Shown: positions 1 through 5,163 of the stretch, piece by piece
Numbering within the stretch: the first letter of the stretch is position 1
How the letters are laid out: the number at the start of each line of letters is the position of its first letter
Assembly: GCA_964367715.1 (NCBI GenBank)
Contig: CAYIYO010000075.1
Span: 1-5,163, forward strand
Direction: 5' to 3'
Length of the DNA: 5,163 bases
Source: CAYIYO01 sp964367715
GTDB taxonomy: Bacteria > Chlamydiota > Chlamydiia > Chlamydiales > Criblamydiaceae
The notes under the pieces: model-generated
What the model saw: only the letters and a program-made list of their open reading frames with translations
Database searches by the model: none
Told to the model about the DNA's origin: nothing
Position numbers and translations under genes: made by a program

Positions 1-2
1 AA

Positions 3-65
3 TATGAACCCACTTACGATGTCCCAACCCCGGGGCTTTCACGCGGCCCAAAAATCAAATGTTGA
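3..65 (+). CDS. possible C-terminal tail of an upstream gene cut by the window edge
   Basis: Reading frame 3 is open from the window edge to a TGA at 63-65 and would encode about 20 residues, beginning YEPTYDVPTPGL and ending in KIKC. The frame has a plausible mix of residues, and the downstream genes overlap each other, so an upstream gene running into the waaF start would fit the operon style. However, frame 1 is also open, up to a TAA at 79-81, and 60 bases cannot separate the two. No family can be recognised from so short a piece. This is a weak call, based only on the absence of stops and on the packing of the neighbours. Confidence 0.25.
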   Translation, partial: YEPTYDVPTPGLSRGPKIKC

Positions 66-1192
66 ACCACGAACGGTATAATGAAAATATGAATAAAAAA
101 ACGCCATGGCCTGTGCCACCCCCAAAAAATATTCTGATCCGAATGCCCAACTGGTTAGGCGATGCCGTCATGGCAACTCCGTTGCTAGATGAGCTGCGCA
201 GCACTTTTCCTCACGCTCGCTTGACGCTGATGTGCCAATCAAATATCGCTTCTCTTTTCGAAAATGATGTCGCAATCGACGAAGTCTTTTCTTATAAAAA
301 GTCCAGTGGATGGATCCGCGGCCACCGTCCCGATCTCATCGAAGAGTTGCGTTTTGGAAAGTATGATCTGGGCATCCTTACCACGAATTCTTTTTCGTCC
401 GCATGGACCTTCTTCATGGGAAAAGTGAAAAATCGTCTGGGCTACGCGACAAATTTCCGCAGCCTCCTCCTCAATCAAGCCGTTCCTTTTCCTGCAAAAA
501 AAGAGCAGCAGCATCAAGTGTTGACCTACAAAATGTTGCTCGAGCCGTTGGGAATCTCTGTCTCAGCAAAAGAACCCCGCCTTTATCTTTCGCCAGAAGA
601 AATTCAAGCAGCAAAGCTGAAATTGGAGCAGTATGGTCTGATCGGCGAAAAGAAAACATTGATTGGCATCAATCCCGGTGCTGCCTACGGCTCGGCTAAG
701 TGCTGGCTGCCCGACCGCTTTATTGCCGTTAGTCAACGTTTGTTAGAAGATCCGAACACTTATCTTGTCTATTTTGGAGACTCTGCCGGTGCCCCGTTGG
801 TAAAAACAATTTTTGACGCCCTCGATAGCAATCGTGTGATCAATTTAGCGGGCAAAACTTCCATCCGCGAGCTCATAGCGTTGATCGATTGCTGTAACGT
901 CTTTCTCACGAATGACAGTGGTCCGATGCACATCGCAGCGGCATTAAAGGTTCCTTTGGTGGCTTTGTTTGGATCGACCAGTGCGATCAAAACTCCTCCC
1001 TACAACCATGGCACCATCATTCATAAACATGTGAGCTGCTCACCTTGCTACAAGCGGACGTGCCCCATCGATTTTCGTTGCATGACAGGCATCAGCGTCG
1101 ACGAAGTTTACGATGCGGTCAAGGTATTGACACAACAGCGACGCTGCTGCTCCGGCGCTTTGCCGACCATCGGCGCCTCCCACGCGCATTAA
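59..1192 (+). CDS. waaF: ADP-heptose:LPS heptosyltransferase II, glycosyltransferase family 9
   Basis: This cytoplasmic inner-membrane-associated enzyme transfers L-glycero-D-manno-heptose from ADP-heptose to the LPS inner core. The family pattern is complete. The N-terminal Rossmann domain opens with ILIRMPNWLGDAVMATPLL (residues 25-43), where Asp35 matches the catalytic Asp of WaaC/WaaF. The C-terminal nucleotide-sugar domain has GINPGAAYGSAKCWL (203-217), TNDSGPMHIAAAL (284-296) and ALFGSTS (302-308). A cysteine cluster, C327-x2-C330-x4-C335-x5-C341, within SCSPCYKRTCPIDFRCM is typical of WaaF rather than WaaC. At 377 residues it is slightly longer than usual, because of a proline-rich N-terminus and a Cys- and His-containing C-terminal tail. 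The start is uncertain: the longest form (ATG 59) is given, but the ATG at 89 (residue 11) or even the GTG at 113 would place the first strand nearer the N-terminus, as in relatives. None of them has a clear Shine-Dalgarno site. The exact acceptor (first, second or a later heptose) cannot be read from sequence. Confidence 0.9.
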   Translation: MLNHERYNENMNKKTPWPVPPPKNILIRMPNWLGDAVMATPLLDELRSTFPHARLTLMCQSNIASLFENDVAIDEVFSYKKSSGWIRGHRPDLIEELRFGKYDLGILTTNSFSSAWTFFMGKVKNRLGYATNFRSLLLNQAVPFPAKKEQQHQVLTYKMLLEPLGISVSAKEPRLYLSPEEIQAAKLKLEQYGLIGEKKTLIGINPGAAYGSAKCWLPDRFIAVSQRLLEDPNTYLVYFGDSAGAPLVKTIFDALDSNRVINLAGKTSIRELIALIDCCNVFLTNDSGPMHIAAALKVPLVALFGSTSAIKTPPYNHGTIIHKHVSCSPCYKRTCPIDFRCMTGISVDEVYDAVKVLTQQRRCCSGALPTIGASHAH

Positions 1193-1195
1193 GGA
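1191..1195 (+). promoter_or_regulatory. ribosome binding site of the UDP-sugar pyrophosphorylase gene
   Basis: AAGGA lies 6 nt before the ATG at 1202 and overlaps the TAA stop of waaF (1190-1192). Ribosomes finishing waaF therefore stop on the next gene's binding site, which suggests coupled translation. The site also supports the ATG at 1202 as the start. Confidence 0.7.
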
Positions 1196-1201
1196 AAACT
1201 C

Positions 1202-2566
1202 ATGGATTACATCTCTGCCGTGCATAAGCTACAAACAATCGAACAGCAGCAAATTTTGCAGGAGTGGGACAATCTCTCTGAAGAAGAGAAAAAAAATCTT
1301 TTAAAGCAAGTCGCTCTCTTTGATGTGGCACAGTTTCGTCTCCAACGCAGTCTCCTTCAAGAGAAAGGAGCAAAGAATCCACAGGGGGGATCACCCTTAA
1401 AAAATGTTGGTCACGCAGGAAATGTGGAATTGCATGGATTAGGAATGGAGAAGCTACGCCAAGGAAAGGTCGGATGCCTCGTCGTGGCAGGGGGACAGGG
1501 ATCGCGCCTTGGCTACAACGGTCCGAAGGGAGAAGTTCCGGTGAGTCTCATTCGTAATAAGTCTCTCTTTCAATTGATTGCAGAAAAAACTCTTGCCGCA
1601 AGTAAGCAGGTGGGGCATCCACTCTCTCTTGCGATCATGACCTCTCCGCTCAACCACCAACAAACGGTCGCCTACTTTCGTACGCACGCCTATTTCGGAC
1701 TCGATCCGACGCAAATCGATTTCTTTTCGCAGGAGATGCTTCCTTTTCTCGATCAAAAAGGCGATCTCTTTCTCGAAACAAAAAATAAAATTGCGGAAGG
1801 TCCAGACGGTAACGGAACGGCCCTTAAGCATTTTTTGCGGTCAGGAATATGGGAGAAGTGGAAGCGCAAAGGGATCGAGTCGATGGTGTTTACCTTAGTG
1901 GACAATCCACTAGCCGATCCGTTTGATCCAGAGTTGATTGGATTCCACACTTCTACCAACAATGAAGTCACAATAAAAGCGATCCTTAGAGAAGATCCCG
2001 CCGAAAGTGTTGGCGTCTTAATGGAGCGCGAAGGGAAAGTGCGGGTGATCGAATATTCAGAAATTTCTGATACTGAACGCCTTGCTGTCGATGCCACTGG
2101 TGGACTAAAATACAAGTATGCGAGCATCAGTCTTTTTGCCTTAGATCTTGCCTTTGTGCAGAAAGTAGGAGCGGAAGATGAAGAGCGAATGCCGTATCAC
2201 TTGGCGCTCAAAGCGGCCTATTTTTTGAATGCAAAGGGAGAAACAGTAAAATCCAAGTCGGCCGTCGCTTGGAAATTTGAAAAATTTATTTTTGATTTCT
2301 TGCCTTTATCGAAAAAGGTAGGAATCATTGCCTATCCGCGCAAAAAATGCTACGCTCCCTTAAAGAATGCGGAGGGTCCGCATAGCTTAAAAACGGTGCA
2401 AGAAGCACTGTTAGAAAGTGATCGCACTGTTTTTTCTGCACTGACAGGCAAAGAGGCTCCTGCAGGAAATTTTGAGTTGGCACAGGAATTTTATTATCCT
2501 ACTCCAGAGCTTTTAAAACGATGGAATGGACGAACGGTCCATTCGAATGAATATGTGGAACTATGA
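1202..2566 (+). CDS. eukaryotic-type UDP-sugar pyrophosphorylase (UDPGP family, UAP/AGX1-like)
   Basis: The enzyme joins UTP and a sugar 1-phosphate to give a UDP-sugar and pyrophosphate in the cytoplasm. Visible parts, in order: a helical N-terminal region (about 1-60) with WDNLSEEEKKNLL as in UAP proteins; the nucleotide-binding loop VVAGGQGSRLG (94-104) followed by PKG (108-110); SPLN (148-151); the uridine/sugar site PDGNG (201-205); VDNPLADP (233-240) with metal-binding Asp234; KFEKFIFD (358-365); and YAPLKN (384-389), whose Lys388 corresponds to a conserved family lysine. The last two motifs point to the UDP-N-acetylhexosamine branch rather than plant/animal UGP or bacterial GalU. The 454-residue length is normal for chlamydial homologues and somewhat shorter than human AGX1. 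The substrate is undecided: GlcNAc-1-P is favoured by motif resemblance, but Glc-1-P is possible, and chlamydial homologues have been annotated both ways. Its stop overlaps the start of gpsA, a pairing also recalled in C. trachomatis. No defect is seen. Confidence 0.88.
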   Translation: MDYISAVHKLQTIEQQQILQEWDNLSEEEKKNLLKQVALFDVAQFRLQRSLLQEKGAKNPQGGSPLKNVGHAGNVELHGLGMEKLRQGKVGCLVVAGGQGSRLGYNGPKGEVPVSLIRNKSLFQLIAEKTLAASKQVGHPLSLAIMTSPLNHQQTVAYFRTHAYFGLDPTQIDFFSQEMLPFLDQKGDLFLETKNKIAEGPDGNGTALKHFLRSGIWEKWKRKGIESMVFTLVDNPLADPFDPELIGFHTSTNNEVTIKAILREDPAESVGVLMEREGKVRVIEYSEISDTERLAVDATGGLKYKYASISLFALDLAFVQKVGAEDEERMPYHLALKAAYFLNAKGETVKSKSAVAWKFEKFIFDFLPLSKKVGIIAYPRKKCYAPLKNAEGPHSLKTVQEALLESDRTVFSALTGKEAPAGNFELAQEFYYPTPELLKRWNGRTVHSNEYVEL

Positions 2567-3564
2567 TGAAAATTGGATATTTAGGCACGGGCTCTTGGGG
2601 ATTCTGCCTCGCCTCACTGCTTGCTTCAAAAGGATATAAAGTTGTGTCGTGGTCGACGCAACAAACTCTTGTTCAACGTCTTTCGCAAACGCGTGAACAC
2701 GAGCTCCTTCCCGGCCATCGCTCCGAAGGCGACATGACGTTCACCACGGATATTGAAGAAGCACTCGACGGTATCGACCTTCTTGTGGAATCAGTCACCT
2801 CAAAAGGACTGCGCTCGGTCTTTGAAAAAGTAAAAGCCGCCGGTCTGCCCGATTGTCCCATCGTCATCACCTCAAAAGGAATCGAACAAAATACGGGAAT
2901 GATCCTTCCTGAAGTTCTTCTCGATATTTTCGGAAACTCCATCCAAGACCGTATCGCGGTCTTGAGTGGTCCGAGCTTTGCCCACGATGTCATTCGCGGT
3001 CTTCCGACCTCCGTCGTCGGAACGGGATACCAGGCAGAGGTCACAAAAAAAGTATGCGACACGTTTATGACGGACACCTTTCGGGTCTATCCAAACTCCG
3101 ACATCAAAGGTGTTGTCTTCGGTGGCGCATTAAAAAATATTGTTGCCATCGCGTGCGGAATCTCCGAAGGACTTGCTCTCGGATATAGCTGCAACGCAGC
3201 GTTGATGACGCGCGGGCTGCATGAAATTCGCAAACTTGCTGTCGCATGCGGATGCCGCGCAGATACTCTCTATGGCCTTTCGGGGATGGGCGATCTTTGC
3301 CTAACATGCAGCTCTTTGATGAGCAGGAATTATCGCTTTGGTCACCTGCTCGCGCAAGGGATGACTCCCGAGCAAGCACAACAAAAGATCGGAATGGTTG
3401 TCGAAGGGGCTTATACCTGCGTCTCAGCTCTCCAGCTAAGCAAAGAAGTTGGCGTCACAATGCCAATTGCAGAAACGGTCTACAAAATTTTGTACGAAGG
3501 ATTTAAACCTGCCGATGCAGTGAGTCTATTGATGCAACGCTCGATTAAGGAGGAACACCTTTGA
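2566..3564 (+). CDS. gpsA: glycerol-3-phosphate dehydrogenase [NAD(P)+]
   Basis: This cytoplasmic enzyme reduces dihydroxyacetone phosphate to sn-glycerol-3-phosphate with NAD(P)H and so supplies the phospholipid backbone. Numbering is from the upstream ATG at 2563. The dinucleotide fold begins YLGTGSWG (6-13). It is followed by TSKGIE (103-108, with Lys105), SGPSFAHDV (135-143), the catalytic GGALKNIVAIACGI (187-200, Lys191), SGMGDLCLTC (240-249, Asp244), SRNYRFG (254-260, with the substrate-phosphate-binding RN) and VEGAYT (280-285). All key residues are present and the length (332-333) is normal. Two ATGs lie in tandem at 2563 and 2566. The only Shine-Dalgarno-like run, GGAA at 2557-2560, is 5 nt from the second and 2 nt from the first, and family members usually begin MKI, so 2566 is chosen. 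The gene overlaps the preceding stop by 1 nt (4 nt from 2563) and the next gene by 4 nt. Position 14 is Phe where most GpsA proteins have Thr (WGT); WGF is recalled from chlamydial homologues. Confidence 0.95.
   Translation: MKIGYLGTGSWGFCLASLLASKGYKVVSWSTQQTLVQRLSQTREHELLPGHRSEGDMTFTTDIEEALDGIDLLVESVTSKGLRSVFEKVKAAGLPDCPIVITSKGIEQNTGMILPEVLLDIFGNSIQDRIAVLSGPSFAHDVIRGLPTSVVGTGYQAEVTKKVCDTFMTDTFRVYPNSDIKGVVFGGALKNIVAIACGISEGLALGYSCNAALMTRGLHEIRKLAVACGCRADTLYGLSGMGDLCLTCSSLMSRNYRFGHLLAQGMTPEQAQQKIGMVVEGAYTCVSALQLSKEVGVTMPIAETVYKILYEGFKPADAVSLLMQRSIKEEHL
3547..3553 (+). promoter_or_regulatory. strong ribosome binding site that fixes a TTG start for nnr
   Basis: AAGGAGG is a full-length Shine-Dalgarno match lying inside the last codons of gpsA, 7 nt before the TTG at 3561. 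That spacing is optimal for TTG 3561 and too long for the next in-frame ATG at 3585, which lies 31 nt downstream. It is the best ribosome binding site in the window and may offset the weak TTG codon. Confidence 0.85.
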
Positions 3565-5057
3565 AAGTCGTCACCCCGCTCGAAATGGCACGTATCGAAG
3601 CTCTCGCCTACGCAGAGGGGGCCTCGGAACAGGACTTCATGGAAAGGGCGGGTCAAGGAATTGCACAGGTTGTCCTCGCCTATCTAAAAAAGCATAAAAT
3701 CTCTCCGAATATCATCCTCTTATGCGGAAAAGGCAATAATGGCGGCGACGCCTATGTTGCGGGAACCTATCTTTTACAAGAAGGATGTTCCGTTCGGGCC
3801 TACACAATTGGCGGTGTCGACGCGTCAACTGCTCTATGCGAAAAAAATCGCGTTCGTTTTGAAAGTGAGGGCGGTGAGGTCATTTCCACTGCATCGATGG
3901 AGTTTCCTGCAGACGGAGTCGTTGTAGACGGAATCTTTGGAACAGGTCTCACGCGTCCTCCAAAAGACGCATTCGCTGATGCGATCACTGCCGCAAATAA
4001 GTCGAACTTACCGATCATTGCCATCGACATCCCCTCTGGATTAAATGGAGAAAATGGAACCGTCGAAACAGTGGCGATCAAAGCGACAACGACAGTTTTT
4101 TTGGGTCTTCCAAAACGTGGATTTTTCCTAAATTCCGGCTGGGACTACGTCGGCAATCTCTCCTATGTCGACTTTGGCCTTCCTTCCAAACAGCTCGACG
4201 ATGCCCAGTCTTCGATGATGCTATTCACTCCAGAAATGTTTGCGGGAATGCTCCCTCACATGAAGCGCAGTCGCCACAAATATGAAGCAGGCTATGTTGT
4301 AGGACTTGCCGGATCGCCAGGAATGGCCGGAGCAGCCGCTCTGTCGTGCGAAGCTGCCCTCCGTGGCGGAGCAGGAATCGTGCGCTTGATGTATCCAAAA
4401 GGAATGGAAACAGAACTGTCGTCGAGTATGGTGGAGTTAATTAAATCGGCCTACGATAAAAACGAATCGTTAGATCTTTTGATAGAAGCATTTAATAAGG
4501 CAACAGCAGTTTTTATTGGTCCAGGAATCGGTGTCAACGACACGACTAAGAATATTATAAAAACAGTTCTTCCGTACATCAAAAAGCCGTGCGTCCTCGA
4601 TGCGGATGCGCTTAATATTCTTTCACAAGAGATGGTCACACTGCCTCAAGAAACGGTCATCACTCCTCACATCGGTGAAATGCGCCGCCTTCTCCACAGC
4701 GACCGCAAAGGTCCGCTAACAATCGAATTTTTAGAGGAATGTCTGAACTACGCCAACAAAATGAAGGTGACGCTCATATTAAAAGGAGGCCCCACCTTTA
4801 TTCTTCAAGGTGGCCAATCACTGGTGGTCAACGCATACGGAGATCCAGGAATGGCAACGGCAGGCAGTGGCGATGTGCTCACAGGTCTCGTTGCCGCGTT
4901 GTTAGCGCAAGGGCTCACCACTTTCGATGCCGCCGTCCTCGCCACCTACCTTCACGGCAAAGCCGGCGAACGCGCAGCAGAAGAAAAAACCTCCTACTGC
5001 ATGACAGCATCCGACATCATTCGGCACTTCCCTGACGTCTTCAAAATGCTGATCTAA
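3561..5057 (+). CDS. nnr: bifunctional NAD(P)HX epimerase / ADP-dependent NAD(P)HX dehydratase
   Basis: This is a nicotinamide repair enzyme of the YjeF type. NADH and NADPH become hydrated to NADHX and NADPHX; the N-terminal half epimerises the R and S forms and the C-terminal half dehydrates the S form back to the cofactor using ADP or ATP. The epimerase domain (about 1-215) shows CGKGNNGGDAYVAG (55-68), VVDGIFGTGLTRPP (121-134) and AIDIPSGLNGENG (154-166). The dehydratase domain (about 220-498), a ribokinase-like fold, shows HKYEAGYVVGLAGSPGMAGA (239-258), FIGPGIG (318-324), VLDADALNIL (345-354), TPHIGEM (368-374), LKGG (407-410) and PGMATAGSGDVLTG (429-442), with catalytic Asp438. Both domains appear intact, and 498 residues is normal for the fusion. 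The start is TTG at 3561, in a TTGA overlap with the gpsA stop. It is preferred because of the upstream AAGGAGG and because relatives begin with a short KV(L/V)T-x2-EM stretch, matching KVVTPLEM here. It is the last gene of the operon. Confidence 0.94.
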   Translation: MKVVTPLEMARIEALAYAEGASEQDFMERAGQGIAQVVLAYLKKHKISPNIILLCGKGNNGGDAYVAGTYLLQEGCSVRAYTIGGVDASTALCEKNRVRFESEGGEVISTASMEFPADGVVVDGIFGTGLTRPPKDAFADAITAANKSNLPIIAIDIPSGLNGENGTVETVAIKATTTVFLGLPKRGFFLNSGWDYVGNLSYVDFGLPSKQLDDAQSSMMLFTPEMFAGMLPHMKRSRHKYEAGYVVGLAGSPGMAGAAALSCEAALRGGAGIVRLMYPKGMETELSSSMVELIKSAYDKNESLDLLIEAFNKATAVFIGPGIGVNDTTKNIIKTVLPYIKKPCVLDADALNILSQEMVTLPQETVITPHIGEMRRLLHSDRKGPLTIEFLEECLNYANKMKVTLILKGGPTFILQGGQSLVVNAYGDPGMATAGSGDVLTGLVAALLAQGLTTFDAAVLATYLHGKAGERAAEEKTSYCMTASDIIRHFPDVFKMLI

Positions 5058-5065
5058 GACACAGC

Positions 5066-5100
5066 TCCTTGCCGCTGCGTTGCAGCTCAAGGATTTATTT
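5066..5100 (+). terminator. probable Rho-independent terminator of the operon
   Basis: Starting 9 nt after the nnr stop, TCCTTG (5066-5071) pairs with CAAGGA (5088-5093). Inside it GCTGC (5074-5078) pairs with GCAGC (5082-5086) around a GTT loop, with a small internal bulge (CC opposite T). This makes an 11-bp interrupted stem followed directly by TTTATTT (5094-5100). The opposite strand has no T run after the hairpin, so it would act only on + strand transcripts. It may at the same time be one arm of the repeat element that continues downstream. Confidence 0.65.
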
Positions 5101-5108
5101 AAACATTT

Positions 5109-5142
5109 CCACGGGTTCATTCGCTTCGCTCACCACCCGTGG
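5109..5142. repeat. inverted repeat, possible REP-like dispersed element
   Basis: CCACGGGT (5109-5116) and ACCCGTGG (5135-5142) are perfect 8-base inverted repeats around an 18-nt loop. No gene in the window explains them. Together with the terminator-like hairpin just upstream they form a two-hairpin intergenic block that runs to the window edge. Its layout resembles bacterial REP/BIME elements, and similar CCACGGGT...ACCCGTGG palindromes after genes are recalled from environmental chlamydiae and other genomes. Only one copy is present here, so dispersion is not shown. A factor-binding palindrome or a second terminator-like stem without a T tract are the alternatives. Confidence 0.45.
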
Positions 5143-5163
5143 CTAACCGCTGTAGTCCCTTCG

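Noticed and set aside
28..49. CCCCGGGG palindrome and a GGGC/GCCC pairing near the 5' edge as a possible terminator of an upstream gene
   Set aside because: The stem is only 4 bp with a 9-nt loop and is followed by AAAAATC rather than a T run, so it does not meet terminator criteria.
77..82. A perfect TATAAT that could be a -10 promoter box, giving a near-leaderless waaF transcript from position 89
   Set aside because: No -35-like hexamer lies 16-18 nt upstream (the region reads AATCAAAT), and an A/T-rich hexamer inside a coding start is easily a chance match.
1753..2127. Minus-strand open frame of 124 codons inside the pyrophosphorylase gene
   Set aside because: It lies wholly antisense to conserved motifs (PDGNG, VDNPLADP), is rich in Ser, Arg and Pro as shadow frames are, and has no recognisable domain.
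2673..3077. Minus-strand open frame of 134 codons inside gpsA
   Set aside because: It is antisense to conserved GpsA motifs and has shadow-like composition; no ribosome binding site or family was recognised.
4902..5120. Minus-strand open frame of 72 codons at the 3' end
   Set aside because: It begins in the palindromic intergenic block and continues antisense through the conserved C-terminus of nnr. It resembles no known family and is best explained as a shadow plus repeat.
1..5163. CRISPR arrays, tRNA or rRNA genes, insertion sequences, toxin-antitoxin or defence genes
   Set aside because: Nearly the whole window is covered by four housekeeping-type genes, and no spaced direct repeats, cloverleaf or transposase motifs were seen.

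Overview
The window holds four complete, tightly packed genes, all on the + strand, followed by a short non-coding 3' end with two hairpins. In order they are: an ADP-heptose:LPS heptosyltransferase (waaF type, 59-1192), a eukaryotic-type UDP-sugar pyrophosphorylase of the UAP/AGX1 family (1202-2566), NAD(P)-dependent glycerol-3-phosphate dehydrogenase (gpsA, 2566-3564) and a bifunctional NAD(P)HX epimerase/dehydratase (nnr, 3561-5057). The gene junctions are a 9-nt gap, a 1-4 nt overlap and a 4-nt overlap, so the four genes are almost certainly one operon. A probable Rho-independent terminator at 5066-5100 closes it.

The organism is most likely a member of the Chlamydiae outside the Chlamydiaceae, from the Parachlamydia/Waddlia/Criblamydia-like amoeba symbionts. 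The main reason is the adjacent pair of a UAP/AGX1-type pyrophosphorylase and gpsA. From memory, the same pair occurs in Chlamydia trachomatis (CT715 and CT714), and this enzyme type is uncommon in other bacteria. The heptosyltransferase argues against the Chlamydiaceae, whose LPS is deep-rough with only Kdo in its core. The base composition looks moderate by eye, higher than that of Chlamydia. This assignment is an inference from gene content; no search was possible.

Functionally, the first three genes supply the cell envelope. WaaF adds heptose to the LPS inner core, the pyrophosphorylase makes a UDP-sugar (probably UDP-GlcNAc or UDP-Glc) for envelope polymers or lipid A, and GpsA makes sn-glycerol-3-phosphate for phospholipids. 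The fourth enzyme repairs hydrated NADH and NADPH, the damaged form of the cofactor used by GpsA.

At the 5' edge (1-58) no complete gene is visible. Two + frames are open and could hold the C-terminus of an upstream gene. At the 3' edge (5058-5163) two successive inverted repeats resemble a dispersed REP-like element. Nothing in the window is a strong candidate for a new biological system. The points most worth checking are the 3' repeat, the operon linkage of NAD(P)HX repair to gpsA, and the substrate of the pyrophosphorylase.
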